Origin: Natronocalculus amylovorans
Lineage (GTDB): Archaea > Halobacteriota > Halobacteria > Halobacteriales > Haloferacaceae
Assembly (NCBI RefSeq): GCF_023638035.1
Contig: NZ_JAKRVX010000002.1
Span: forward strand, 434,001-498,000
Direction of reading: 5' to 3'
Length of the DNA stretch: 64,000 bases
Shown here: positions 44,054-53,150 of the stretch, in pieces
Numbering within the stretch: position 1 is the stretch's first letter
Layout of the letters: each line of letters starts with the position of its first letter
Notes under the pieces: generated by a model
The model's database searches: none
The model's input: only the letters and a program-made list of their open reading frames with translations
What the model was told of the DNA's origin: nothing
Program-made: the position numbers and the translations under genes

Positions 44054-45682
44054 TCAGACAACATCTTCGATGTGTGCTAGTAGTTCATCCGGTGTCGTGA
44101 TCGGTGTGTCTTGGGCCGAACCACGGACGATCGCTTCCCCATCCGGTGGTGTTGATGCATTTGGAATCACTACTTTCTCGTGATCAGCGATACGGAGTGC
44201 TGCACGGTGAAGGGTTGTTCCAGGTTCGGTCCCAATTTCGATTACAAGTGGGTCGTCCAGTAGTCGCGTGACAACTGCGCCATAGCTTGCGATGTGGACG
44301 CCCATACGATCCCATGCACCAGCAAACGCTTCCATTGCCTCAACAGCGACCTCTTGGTACCGATCTTCGCCTGTAAGGATTGCAAGTTCGAACAGCGCAT
44401 CTGCGAGTTCGACACTGCTGTCGATCGGTCGGAGCGGTCGATCAAGCAGTCCAATATCTCGGTTTGGGCCATCGGAGAAGGACCCGCCAACAAATAGTTT
44501 CTCTATTGCCTGGTCGGCGATCGCCGTTGCACGCTCAAGACGTGTGTGATCACCAAGCACCTGTACCGCGGTTGTCCACGCACTCAGTACCTGCGCGGTG
44601 TCAGACAACAGGAGTGACTCACCACGCTCGTCACCAGAGACGTAGTGGATAATTTCGTTGTCTTCGAGCAGTTCGGTTTCGATTGCAGTTAGAATCCGCT
44701 CAGCGGACGTTTTCGCACGATCGTCGTCGGTGTAGCTATAGTAGGTCAATAATGCATCTGCGACGAGTGCATTTCCGCCTGCAAAAACGGTCAGGTCTCG
44801 ACGAGGGGCGGTCAGTTCTTCACGCTCGGATGCGGATGCGCCGTAGTAAGCTGCGCCTTGTCCCGGACCAAGGCTTCCACCAACGCCTACGCCGGTCCAG
44901 AGCTCGTCAGTGAGAAACTCGATCGTCTGTGCAGCAGTCTGTTTGTACGCGTCATCACCAGTGTAGAGATATCCATTTGCGAAGGCACGGAGGAGCGCTG
45001 CGTTCTCTTCGATCGTTTTCTCATAGCGAACACCACTCCAATCGCGGTTTGCCGCAACGCGGAAGAACCCGCCGTCAACGCTGTCAAACAAGTGACGATG
45101 GATCGCATCCAGCGTACGGACTGCGGTATGTTGTTCACGTTTGAGTGCGAATTCGATCGTCCGTGGCAGTGGGAACTTTGCATCCGTTCCCCACCCACCG
45201 TATTCGGAATCGAACTGCTCAGTTAGTTGACCGGCAAGATGTTCGTCAATTCGATGCGAGAGTGTATCACGTGGCGTTGGCTCATCTGCAAGTGCTCTCG
45301 GAATCCGCCCCGAGTCGGCTCCTTTCTGTCGCCACAGGTCACGAACGCGCTCAATCACCTGTCGGAACCCATCGGGGGGAAGATAGCTTGTTCCAGTCAG
45401 TAGCGTTCCAGTTGGTGTCAAAAACGCTACGGTTGGGAAGCTCCCCATGTTGTAACGTTCGCGGACGCGTGGATGTTTGTCGACGTCTGCTCGAACCGGA
45501 ATAAACCGATCGTTCACATGTGCAGCAATCCGTGGCTCAGCAAAGGTCCGTGCATCCATCTCATGGCACTCTTCGGACCATGTTGCAGTAAGCAACAAGA
45601 GCACTGGTGTGTCTGTCTCGGCTGCCTCCTCAAATGCGTCAACCCCCCACTGACGCCAATCGACCCGGGTCGAGTCACTCAT
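44054..45682 (-). CDS. thioredoxin-fold/DUF255 protein (YyaL type)
   Basis: 542 residues from the ATG at 45682. A thioredoxin-like domain (1-130) precedes an alpha/alpha barrel resembling glycoside hydrolase toroids (about 160-450). The family redox motif C-x-x-C is here S-E-E-C (Ser36, Cys39) in T-W-S-E-E-C-H-E-M-D, so disulphide chemistry through a CxxC is unlikely. The barrel has G-G-W-G-T-D-A-K-F-P and H-L-F-D-S-V-D-G-G-F-F-R motifs typical of the family. Cellular role unknown; it is divergent from fxsA. Confidence 0.88.
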   Translation of the reverse strand: MSDSTRVDWRQWGVDAFEEAAETDTPVLLLLTATWSEECHEMDARTFAEPRIAAHVNDRFIPVRADVDKHPRVRERYNMGSFPTVAFLTPTGTLLTGTSYLPPDGFRQVIERVRDLWRQKGADSGRIPRALADEPTPRDTLSHRIDEHLAGQLTEQFDSEYGGWGTDAKFPLPRTIEFALKREQHTAVRTLDAIHRHLFDSVDGGFFRVAANRDWSGVRYEKTIEENAALLRAFANGYLYTGDDAYKQTAAQTIEFLTDELWTGVGVGGSLGPGQGAAYYGASASEREELTAPRRDLTVFAGGNALVADALLTYYSYTDDDRAKTSAERILTAIETELLEDNEIIHYVSGDERGESLLLSDTAQVLSAWTTAVQVLGDHTRLERATAIADQAIEKLFVGGSFSDGPNRDIGLLDRPLRPIDSSVELADALFELAILTGEDRYQEVAVEAMEAFAGAWDRMGVHIASYGAVVTRLLDDPLVIEIGTEPGTTLHRAALRIADHEKVVIPNASTPPDGEAIVRGSAQDTPITTPDELLAHIEDVV

Positions 45683-45797
45683 ACACCGTTGCAGGTGATG
45701 GTCGGGTGTAAGGTCTTCGAGATACCGATCGTCACAAGAATAACCTACGTCGACCAGTGACAAAAGGGCTATCACACCGGAGCGAGAAGATGCGCGT

Positions 45798-46415
45798 ATG
45801 CGAACGCGCTATCTGATCGCGCTTTTACTTCTCATCCCCCTCGTCGACTCGTTTGTCCTTGTGGCGATCGTTGGCTACGGGCTCCTAACGTGGTTGCAGA
45901 CGATCGCCCTCGTTGTACTTACAGGATTGCTTGGTATGCTCTTGGTTCGCGCAGAAGGACGGGCCACAATCCGTCGAACACAAAAAAAACTTGCCGCAGG
46001 AGATATTCCAACGAACGAACTGCTCGATGGTGGCCTGTTGATCGCCGCTGGAGCGTTTCTGTTGACACCAGGACTAGTGACAGACCTAATTGGGTTTTTG
46101 TTGACACTGCCCCCCACGCGGTACCCAATCCGTGAACTGTTGAAGCGGCTTGTGGTGAAACCGTACCTCGACAAACGCTCCGGTGGATTTGTGAGCGGTA
46201 ACGTCTACACGTTCGGGTTCCCAAACCAGGGGCAAGGGCAGGCGCAGGGATCACCATTTGGAAGTGAAGCGGATACTGGATTTGGCGCCAGCAATAGGGA
46301 TGTGACGGAAGACAACAACCGCCAAGACCGAGCAGCAAATGATGTTGTTGATGTTGATTTTGATACCGTAGAGACGGACGAGGATCGATCGTCTGGATCG
46401 AACAGCAGTCGGTAG
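45798..46415 (+). CDS. fxsA: FxsA-family membrane protein
   Basis: 205 residues. Hydrophobic segments near 5-25, 32-50 and 75-105, with P-L-V-D near 14-17 and the L-L-T-P-G-L-V-T-D-L-I-G-F motif near 88-100 of the FxsA family. The C-terminal 65 residues are Gln/Gly then Asp-rich, a haloarchaeal tail. E. coli FxsA affects phage exclusion when overproduced, but its function is unclear; the family is simply conserved in membranes. Confidence 0.9.
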   Translation: MRTRYLIALLLLIPLVDSFVLVAIVGYGLLTWLQTIALVVLTGLLGMLLVRAEGRATIRRTQKKLAAGDIPTNELLDGGLLIAAGAFLLTPGLVTDLIGFLLTLPPTRYPIRELLKRLVVKPYLDKRSGGFVSGNVYTFGFPNQGQGQAQGSPFGSEADTGFGASNRDVTEDNNRQDRAANDVVDVDFDTVETDEDRSSGSNSSR

Positions 46416-46571
46416 TTCCGTGAATACGTTGTGGCATGTTTTTGTGGTATTTCGATCGATAGTGACGTGTGTGAGCGATCGGCTATGGTAACTGAAACCG
46501 TATGACGGGACGGTGATAGCAAAAAGAAAGTCTTAAACAGCATCCCACGCAACGAGTAAATGCGCCACCCT

Positions 46572-46645
46572 GGGCCAATAGCTCAGTCAGGTTGAGCGCT
46601 CGGCTGATAACCGGGAGGTCCGCGGTTCAAATCCGCGTTGGCCCA
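46572..46645 (+). tRNA. tRNA-Ile (GAU)
   Basis: Cloverleaf of 74 bases: acceptor GGGCCAA pairs with TTGGCCC, discriminator A46645, anticodon stem CTCGG/CCGGG with loop CTGATAA giving anticodon GAT, and T-arm GCGGTTCAAATCCGC. CCA is not encoded. A TCTTAAAC box at 46531 would set a start near 46557-46560. Confidence 0.97.
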
Positions 46646-46652
46646 CTACCAT

Positions 46653-46738
46653 CCAAGGCGTTTTTTGGCCTTGGGAAATTGGTGGGGACAGCTCCCCAGC
46701 CAACCAATTTCGACGTTTCAGCAAATTCGAGAAACGTC
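46653..46738 (+). repeat. three consecutive hairpins downstream of tRNA-Ile
   Basis: Three perfect inverted repeats follow each other. Hairpin 1 (46653-46674): CCAAGGC/GCCTTGG with a T6-containing loop. Hairpin 2 (46675-46711): outer stem GAAATTGGT/ACCAATTTC enclosing GGGGA/TCCCC. Hairpin 3 (46712-46738): GACGTTTC/GAAACGTC. The T-rich loop of the first may help end tRNA transcription; the others have no obvious role. Confidence 0.6.
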
Positions 46739-46838
46739 TATCTCATCTAATACGGGAACAGCGCATAACGCACCCCGACACTGTACTTCGATTAGCATTA
46801 GTCGACGATTTTCTACCTAATTTCGGGGGTTTTGCGCT

Positions 46839-47012
46839 ATGAGAGGTCAATCTCGCCTCTCAGAGTTCGGCGGAAACAGTTCTGTTGATCTGTCACTTCT
46901 TACTGGAGCTGAGCGGAAAGCGTACGTCGCCGTTCGGCTGAACGGCGTTGGTGTTCGCGAATACGCTCGTGAAACCGATCGATCACCAGGGACGATCGAT
47001 TTCAAGAACTAA
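46839..47012 (+). pseudogene. truncated sigma-70-region-4-like HTH gene fragment
   Basis: A 57-residue frame (ATG 46839, TAA 47010-47012): it opens R-G-Q-S-R-L-S-E-F-G-G and reaches V-R-E-Y-A-R-E-T-D-R-S-P-G-T-I, the start of a helix-turn-helix seen in haloarchaeal proteins of integrated elements, then breaks off at D-F-K-N. The recognition helix is missing, so it is probably a relic. The remaining 46739-46838 shows nothing else. Confidence 0.55.
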
Positions 47013-47041
47013 TTACATGCAACGACCTGCTGTCGCCGCTG

Positions 47042-48019
47042 TCACAGACTAAGCGCACCCGATTCAACGAACTCACGAGCCGATCGATCGACCCCGAACT
47101 CCTGATCAAAGAGTGTCTCTGCAAGCGTCTGTATACGGTTCGATTCGGGGATTCCGTTGACCCATCGATCGGGGAGTGCTTGCTGACCAAATCGAGCACC
47201 AGCAATTGCGCCAGTCACCGCACCGATCGTATCAGTGTCACCACCCATCATGACCGCATCGACAATTGCTTTTTCAGCGGTTTCCGCAGTTAACCCATGA
47301 AACAGCGCTGCTTGGAGTGTCGTCACCACGTAACCGCTGTTCGAAAGTGACAGCTCTGATCGGGTTCGATCGCCATTCAATACCGCACAGACATCGAGCA
47401 CAGCCTCGCGAAGTTCGGCTGGCGCAGTAGGCGTCCGATCGAGTGCTCGCTCAAGCGGCCGATCGTCACCGCGGAGTAATCCTGCAAGTGTGAAATTCAA
47501 CAACACACACGCCCACTGACAGCGCGGATCTGCGTGCGTAATTGCGGATGAGACACGACTCACAGTCGTCAGTGAGTCGGGCTGATCAGTAAACGCAAGC
47601 GCATATGGGCAACAACGCATTAGACTCCCATTGCCTGCGTTCTGTCCTTCTGGAAGGAATGCCCACTCCTCGATACCGACAGTGTCCCATGAGCCGCCTT
47701 GAGAGAGCCGACGTAATACGGTAGCCGTGAGCATTCCAATATCAAATGGGTCCGTTTCATACCACTGAATAAATCGATCGGCGACTAACGCAGGCACGAA
47801 CGTTTCGGTTGTGACTAACTTTTCGGCAATACAGAGGGCCATGTCAGTGTCATCAGTCACGGTTCCAGCAGGTTGTCCGTGTGTTCCATTCCCAAGCAGT
47901 GTAGTTACATCTCCGTGTTTCGATCGAATCGCAGTTGGAGACAGAAACTCAACAGGTCGACCAAGCGCATCACCACACGCAAGACCGACGAACGCGCCAA
48001 CAGCACGAGAACGAGTCAT
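47042..48019 (-). CDS. ADP-ribosylglycohydrolase (DraG-like)
   Basis: 325 residues. Metal-binding motifs of the family are present: G-D-A-L-G near 16-20, T-D-D-T-D at 55-59 and G-G-D-T-D-T near 256-261, which hold two Mg ions. Such enzymes remove ADP-ribose from proteins or small molecules. No ADP-ribosyltransferase or nitrogenase gene is adjacent, so the substrate stays open. The stop lies 30 bases from the HTH relic on the other strand. Confidence 0.93.
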   Translation of the reverse strand: MTRSRAVGAFVGLACGDALGRPVEFLSPTAIRSKHGDVTTLLGNGTHGQPAGTVTDDTDMALCIAEKLVTTETFVPALVADRFIQWYETDPFDIGMLTATVLRRLSQGGSWDTVGIEEWAFLPEGQNAGNGSLMRCCPYALAFTDQPDSLTTVSRVSSAITHADPRCQWACVLLNFTLAGLLRGDDRPLERALDRTPTAPAELREAVLDVCAVLNGDRTRSELSLSNSGYVVTTLQAALFHGLTAETAEKAIVDAVMMGGDTDTIGAVTGAIAGARFGQQALPDRWVNGIPESNRIQTLAETLFDQEFGVDRSAREFVESGALSL

Positions 48020-48043
48020 ACAAAGAAAAGACCGTCAATCATC

Positions 48044-48054
48044 CTATATATTTG
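48044..48054 (-). promoter_or_regulatory. TATA box of the ADP-ribosylglycohydrolase gene
   Basis: The reverse strand carries AAATATATAGG about 25 bases before the ATG at 48019, consistent with a leaderless transcript separate from the upstream kinase. Confidence 0.5.
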
Positions 48055-48074
48055 GGCGAACTCAACAAGAGCCG

Positions 48075-49241
48075 CTAGCGACTACGCTCTGGATGATGCA
48101 CAACGACATTCGTAAACTCAAACCGAGCACCACCCTCGCTGCTTTCGGTGACTGTAATGTCCCATTCGTGGGCGTCTGCAATGCCTTTTACGATCGCAAG
48201 CCCTAATCCGAGACCATCTTTCGATGTTGTATAACCGGATGTGAAAATCCGATCGTAGTCGGTTGCTTCGATTCCAGGTCCAGTGTCCTCAACGTAGAAA
48301 CCGGTTGGGTCTGCAGTCACTCCAACACGAACGGTAACAGGGTCGGTACTGTGCTCAACCGCGTTTCGAAAGAGATTCTCGAAGAGTCGTTCAATCCGGT
48401 CGGTATCTGCTCGAAACTCCAGTTCTGTCTCAATTGTCACCGACGCCTGCCCCGTATCAACCATCTCCCAACAGCGAGTCGCCAGTTGTGAGAGCGAGAC
48501 CGTTGAAAGCATCTCTATCTGTCTACCCTGCCGTGCAAGGGTGAGCACGTTTGCAATAATCGTCTCCATCCGGTCAAGTGCGGAGGCAGCTTTCGAAAGA
48601 TGTTCTGAGTCATTCCGGTCGCGCTCAAGTTCAATCCGCCCTTGTGCGATATTTAATGGGTTACGAAGGTCGTGAGAGACAACGCTTGCAAACTGATCAA
48701 GATTCTCAAGTTGGGTTTCGATACGACGGCGTTCGAGTTCATGTTCAAGCATTCGACCAATAAGCTCTGCAAACATGGTTTCGTCGGTTGTGAAATCTAT
48801 TGGACGCGGGTTATCTGAGACAAAACAGAGCGTCCCGTAGAGTTCGTTTTCAATCATAATCGAAGTCCCATGATAGCAGTACCGACCGTATGATTCAACA
48901 GCAATATCGTCCTCCCAACCAGCTTCTCGTACATCGTGTAGAATGAGCGGCTCCGCTTGCTCGATTGTTCGTCGACAGTAGGCTGTACCTAGGTCGACAA
49001 TCACTCCGACAGGAACCTTACCATCCGGTGAATCGGTACTTGCGATCGCTTGCCAGTGATCTGCCTCCCGATCAATACGGGTTAGATGTCCGTTTTCAAC
49101 GTCCAGATACGCCTTTCCAATTTCAAGTGCATGATCTGCTTTCCACGCAAACGACTCGTCCGTTTTCATCACCTCATAGAGAACTTTTCGAGCTTGGTCC
49201 GGAGATAGATCTGCATACTCACCCAGATCACAACTGCCCAT
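48075..49241 (-). CDS. GAF-domain sensor histidine kinase
   Basis: 388 residues. A GAF domain (about 20-170) precedes the kinase core: H-box V-V-S-H-D-L-R-N-P-L with His190, N-box E-N-L-F-R-N-A-V-E-H near 283-292, G1 box D-T-G-P-G-I near 317-322 and G2 G-L-G-L-G-L-A near 342. No membrane segments, so a cytoplasmic sensor. The C-terminal catalytic domain is closely like those at 54796 and 56219. No regulator is adjacent. Confidence 0.93.
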   Translation of the reverse strand: MGSCDLGEYADLSPDQARKVLYEVMKTDESFAWKADHALEIGKAYLDVENGHLTRIDREADHWQAIASTDSPDGKVPVGVIVDLGTAYCRRTIEQAEPLILHDVREAGWEDDIAVESYGRYCYHGTSIMIENELYGTLCFVSDNPRPIDFTTDETMFAELIGRMLEHELERRRIETQLENLDQFASVVSHDLRNPLNIAQGRIELERDRNDSEHLSKAASALDRMETIIANVLTLARQGRQIEMLSTVSLSQLATRCWEMVDTGQASVTIETELEFRADTDRIERLFENLFRNAVEHSTDPVTVRVGVTADPTGFYVEDTGPGIEATDYDRIFTSGYTTSKDGLGLGLAIVKGIADAHEWDITVTESSEGGARFEFTNVVVHHPERSR

Positions 49242-49391
49242 TCAAAAAACACCCCGTTGATTTTGTGACAAAAGAATAAGATGAGTGCCGCCTGAGTATC
49301 GACATAGTGCAGTATAGACGCGCAGCGAATATGAGTGTTCACTATCGGTGAGCAACCGGATAGCTATGACCGTTCAAAATAAAATCAGGTC

Positions 49392-50414
49392 ATGGATGTT
49401 CTCGTCCTCGGTGGGACCGGATTGATTAGCACCGCAATTGTTCGCCAACTCACCGATCATGGTCACCGCGTTACGACGTACACACGAGGCGAAACAGCAG
49501 CCACACTTCCGGCGACGGTGAGACAGCTTCATGGCGATCGGAATGACACTGCGGCCTTCCAGCGCACGATGGGGGCCGAATCTCCAGACTGCGTGATCGA
49601 TATGATCTGTTTTACTGGTGCACAGGCAAAACAAACGGTTGCGGCTTTCAAAAACCGAATCGATCGGCTCGTCTTCTGTAGTACGGTTGATGTGTATGAA
49701 CGGCCACCACCGAAGAACCCAGTAACGGAAGCATCGCCACGCACGCCAGTGAGCGAGTATGCTGCCGGGAAAATCAGTGCAGAGAATGTGTTCACCGAGG
49801 CAGACGCAGATGGTGCGTTTGATGTTGTAACAGTTCGGCCGTGGAACACGTACGGTGAGACAGGGACGCTGGTCCATACATTTGGAATGGGAACAAGCTA
49901 TCTTGATCGAATCCGGAGGGGCAAGCCGATCGTCGTCCATGGGGATGGAACCGGACTCTGGGGACCGTGCCACAGAGATGACGTGGCAAGCGCGTTTGTT
50001 GGGGCAGTTGAAGCGGATGGGGTTGGTGGCAATACGTACAATGTCACAAGCGAGGAGACAATGACGTGGAATCAGTATCACAAGCGTGTCGCATCGGCAC
50101 TAGACGCTCCAGAACCGGTGTTGGTTCACATTCCAACTGGGTTACTCCTGCGTGTTGCACCCGATCGAACCACAATGTTACGCGATCATTTCCAATATAG
50201 TACAGTCTTCGATAACAGTGCAGCAAAGGCGGACCTTGGATTTACATATACCGTCGAATTTGAGAGTGGCGTACAACGAACCGTTGCATGGCTGGACGAC
50301 CATGACGAGATCACAACTGCGGATGCAACGATATCTGATGATGACATAATTGCGGCATGGCGTGCTGTATGCACTGAATTTGAACAGTCAGTTCCTGTGG
50401 GAAACGAAGCGTAA
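49392..50414 (+). CDS. NAD-dependent epimerase/dehydratase (extended SDR)
   Basis: 340 residues. N-terminal cofactor motif G-G-T-G-L-I-S (7-13), a C-S-T-V-D-V-Y strand near 96-102 and the catalytic Y-A-A-G-K near 120-124 (Tyr and Lys) of the extended SDR family. R-P-W-N-T-Y-G near 148-154 is the substrate-side motif. Probably acts on a nucleotide sugar; substrate unknown. 27 bases before gpmI on the same strand, possibly co-transcribed. Confidence 0.9.
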   Translation: MDVLVLGGTGLISTAIVRQLTDHGHRVTTYTRGETAATLPATVRQLHGDRNDTAAFQRTMGAESPDCVIDMICFTGAQAKQTVAAFKNRIDRLVFCSTVDVYERPPPKNPVTEASPRTPVSEYAAGKISAENVFTEADADGAFDVVTVRPWNTYGETGTLVHTFGMGTSYLDRIRRGKPIVVHGDGTGLWGPCHRDDVASAFVGAVEADGVGGNTYNVTSEETMTWNQYHKRVASALDAPEPVLVHIPTGLLLRVAPDRTTMLRDHFQYSTVFDNSAAKADLGFTYTVEFESGVQRTVAWLDDHDEITTADATISDDDIIAAWRAVCTEFEQSVPVGNEA

Positions 50415-50441
50415 TTACGGATCGCGGGACAGTATCACCGT

Positions 50442-51956
50442 ATGGACGCTGCACTCATTATTCTCGACGGGTGGGGACTCGGAGATCACGATCGACGCGA
50501 TGCGGTCAAAGCCGCAGCAACGCCGAATTTCGATCGGCTATCCACGCAGGGCGCATATGGGACGCTCAAAGCAGATGGACGGGCTGTTGGGTTGCCTGAT
50601 GGGCAGATGGGTAACAGCGAAGTTGGACATCTCAATATCGGTGCTGGACGAGTTGTCAAGCAGTCATACACACGAATTGGTGACTCGATTGCGGATGGCT
50701 CATTTAATACTAATAAAGCCGTCAACGATGCCTTTTCGTATGCGATCGAGAATGATGGACGGGTCCACTTTATGGGGCTCGTCAGTGATGGGGGGGTACA
50801 CTCAGATATTGAGCACCTCAAATCACTGATACAGATGGCAGGCGATCGGGGCGTCCCAGCAGTGACGCACGCGTTTACAGACGGACGAGACACCTCGCCA
50901 ACCGGCGGTGCAACATATCTTGCCGATCTTGAAGGGACAATCCTTGACGTGGGAACCGGAGAGGTCGCGACCGTGTCCGGTCGATACTTCGCGATGGATC
51001 GAGATCAAAACTGGGATCGAACGAAGCGAGCGTACGATGCGATCGTCTCCAGAGAGGCCGAATACGGCGCACAGTCAGCAGTTGCGGCAGTCGAAGCAGC
51101 CTACGAGCGTAGTGAAACCGATGAGTTCATTCCACCAACGACGATCGACGGAGGTGCAGCGCTTGAAGACGGAGATGCGATCGTCTTTTTCAATTTCCGA
51201 TCGGATCGAGCAAGGCAGCTTGTTCGACTCCTCGCAGATATAGAACCGGAATGGCTGTTTGAGACAACACCACCGAAGACGAATCTGGTGACGATGACGC
51301 AGTACGACGAAACGTTCGATCTACCGGTTGCGTTCCCACCGGAGCAGCCGACTGAGACCCTCGGTGAGGTTATTTCGAACGCAGGGTTGACACAGCTTCG
51401 GCTTGCAGAGTCAGAAAAGTACGCACATGTCACATACTTCCTTAATGGTGGCAGAGAGGTAGCGTTCAGTGGGGAACGCCGAGAGATCGTCAAGAGCCCT
51501 GCGGTCCCGACATACGATCTCCAGCCGGAAATGAACGCACCGCTTGTGACAGACACGGCGATCGATGTAATCGGGACGGACGATCCAAACGTCTTGGTGC
51601 TCAACTATGCGAACCCTGATATGGTTGGTCACACCGGCGACTTTGGCGCTGCTGTCAGTGCAGTGGAAGCGGTTGACAAACAGCTTGGACGGCTCGTAAA
51701 TGCAATCACTGCTGCTGGTGGGCATGTCCTAATTACTGCAGATCACGGCAATGCGGATGATATGGGGACTCCTGAAGAGCCACACACGGCCCACACATTC
51801 AATCCTGTTCCGATCATCTATCTGACTCCTGAACTAACGGACGGCAATCGGCGTATTCGAAACGGTGGCGCACTCTGTGATCTCGCACCCACGCTGCTTG
51901 AGTTGCTTGGGCTTTCACAGCCACCGGTGATGACTGGACAATCACTGTTAGAGTAG
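50442..51956 (+). CDS. gpmI: 2,3-bisphosphoglycerate-independent phosphoglycerate mutase
   Basis: 504 residues, normal length. Interconverts 3- and 2-phosphoglycerate in glycolysis and gluconeogenesis. The metal motif I-L-D-G-W-G (Asp9) and nucleophile Ser59 in M-G-N-S-E-V-G-H are clear, as are F-N-F-R-S-D-R near 247 and the C-terminal T-A-D-H-G-N-A-D near 430 with metal ligands. It is the bacterial-type Mn-dependent enzyme, as in other haloarchaea. Confidence 0.97.
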   Translation: MDAALIILDGWGLGDHDRRDAVKAAATPNFDRLSTQGAYGTLKADGRAVGLPDGQMGNSEVGHLNIGAGRVVKQSYTRIGDSIADGSFNTNKAVNDAFSYAIENDGRVHFMGLVSDGGVHSDIEHLKSLIQMAGDRGVPAVTHAFTDGRDTSPTGGATYLADLEGTILDVGTGEVATVSGRYFAMDRDQNWDRTKRAYDAIVSREAEYGAQSAVAAVEAAYERSETDEFIPPTTIDGGAALEDGDAIVFFNFRSDRARQLVRLLADIEPEWLFETTPPKTNLVTMTQYDETFDLPVAFPPEQPTETLGEVISNAGLTQLRLAESEKYAHVTYFLNGGREVAFSGERREIVKSPAVPTYDLQPEMNAPLVTDTAIDVIGTDDPNVLVLNYANPDMVGHTGDFGAAVSAVEAVDKQLGRLVNAITAAGGHVLITADHGNADDMGTPEEPHTAHTFNPVPIIYLTPELTDGNRRIRNGGALCDLAPTLLELLGLSQPPVMTGQSLLE

Positions 51957-51974
51957 AGTAAGTAGCAGTAGGGG

Positions 51975-52643
51975 TTATCCACGAACCGGTAGTGGACGTA
52001 TGTGCCGATACAGCGGCCCAGCAAGGAGCATGATACCAACGGCACTCATACCCGCAAGGAGCCACGGATCGAACGCGCTTGTTACCTCGCCAGCAACAAG
52101 CTGGTCGATCGAAATGCCGATAATAACACCGAGAACCGCCCACGGGAACTCACCGACAAACGTTCCTGCGACGTAGGCTCGAACGCGAACGCCTGCAACT
52201 CCGGCTCCGATCGAGACAACATCGGATGGAAGCGGAAACAGCCTGCTTGCAGCAACGCCACGAAAACCACCAGTTATTGAGACAAGCTCTTTACCAGCAG
52301 TGCCAATACGACCGCTGTGGCCCGTTTGTTTTGCAACAAGGTACGGTGCGAGGCCAGTCAGTGTGAGCAATATTGCAGATGGAATAATCCCACCCACACC
52401 GATTGCATAGCCCGCAGCGATCGGGATGAGTGTTGTTGGCCATGCAAGCGCCGGTCGGATGAGTGCAAATCCAGTCAGAAGCAAGAGGAAGACGAAGGGC
52501 TGTTCAGCGGTGCTATCCAGCCAGTGCAGAATGACGCCAGGATCGGTGAGAACTGAGAGGACGAGCACAAGGCAGAGTGTGGTCATCCCAGCAACCGCTC
52601 GAGGATGGGATCGAATCCAAGAGATGACTGCCCAGCTGTCCAT
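51975..52643 (-). CDS. VTT/DedA-family (SNARE-associated) membrane protein
   Basis: 222 residues with five or six membrane segments. The family features are the L-I-P-I-A-A-G-Y-A-I-G motif near 72-82 and R-L-F-P-L-P-S-D-V-V-S near 139-149, with Arg and Pro in the re-entrant loop of VTT proteins. Relatives act as lipid scramblases or transporters; the substrate here is not known. Converges on gpmI with an 18-base gap. Confidence 0.85.
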   Translation of the reverse strand: MDSWAVISWIRSHPRAVAGMTTLCLVLVLSVLTDPGVILHWLDSTAEQPFVFLLLLTGFALIRPALAWPTTLIPIAAGYAIGVGGIIPSAILLTLTGLAPYLVAKQTGHSGRIGTAGKELVSITGGFRGVAASRLFPLPSDVVSIGAGVAGVRVRAYVAGTFVGEFPWAVLGVIIGISIDQLVAGEVTSAFDPWLLAGMSAVGIMLLAGPLYRHIRPLPVRG

Positions 52644-52739
52644 CTATGTGTCCGTTGAAACGAGTCGATATACGTTTTCTGTCTTCGATCGCCGCGGATT
52701 CTGAGTAAGCGTTTTGATTGTTGATCGTAAATCACAACT

Positions 52740-53129
52740 GTGACCGATCGGTCAACAGATGAGACAGAGCGAGCACGAAAGAAAGAGCTCGCGCTTGAGC
52801 TGCTTGCACATCTCGAGACGGATGAGCTTGCGCTGTCGGCAGTAATCGATCGGATTGAAACAATTACCACAAGCCCTCAGCTAACTCGGGAGATTCTTGA
52901 CACGGCCGAAAAACGAGGGATTATCGGACGCGATGGGGCACGGATACAGACACGGCGTGGAGGGACTTTTGTTCGGTTTGAAAGCCAGGTCGTTGTCCGA
53001 GAGGGTGAGTTTAGCTGTCGTCGCTGTGGTGCAGGAATCTCAAGCGGTCATTTCATCAGATTTGAATCCGGTGAGCTGGGGCCATTTGGGTCCTCATGCA
53101 TTCGAAAAGTAACTGGCAGAGAGACGTAG
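52740..53129 (+). CDS. haloarchaeal zinc-finger protein (DUF5830-like)
   Basis: 129 residues from a GTG at 52740. An N-terminal helical domain resembling a winged helix (L-T-R-E-I-L-D-T-A-E-K-R-G-I-I near 48-62) is followed by C-R-R-C-G near 94-98 and a third Cys at about 119, so a small metal site is likely. The family number is from memory; function unknown. DNA or RNA binding is a guess from composition. Confidence 0.75.
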   Translation: MTDRSTDETERARKKELALELLAHLETDELALSAVIDRIETITTSPQLTREILDTAEKRGIIGRDGARIQTRRGGTFVRFESQVVVREGEFSCRRCGAGISSGHFIRFESGELGPFGSSCIRKVTGRET

Positions 53130-53150
53130 TACCATTTTAGTTCAGTTCAA

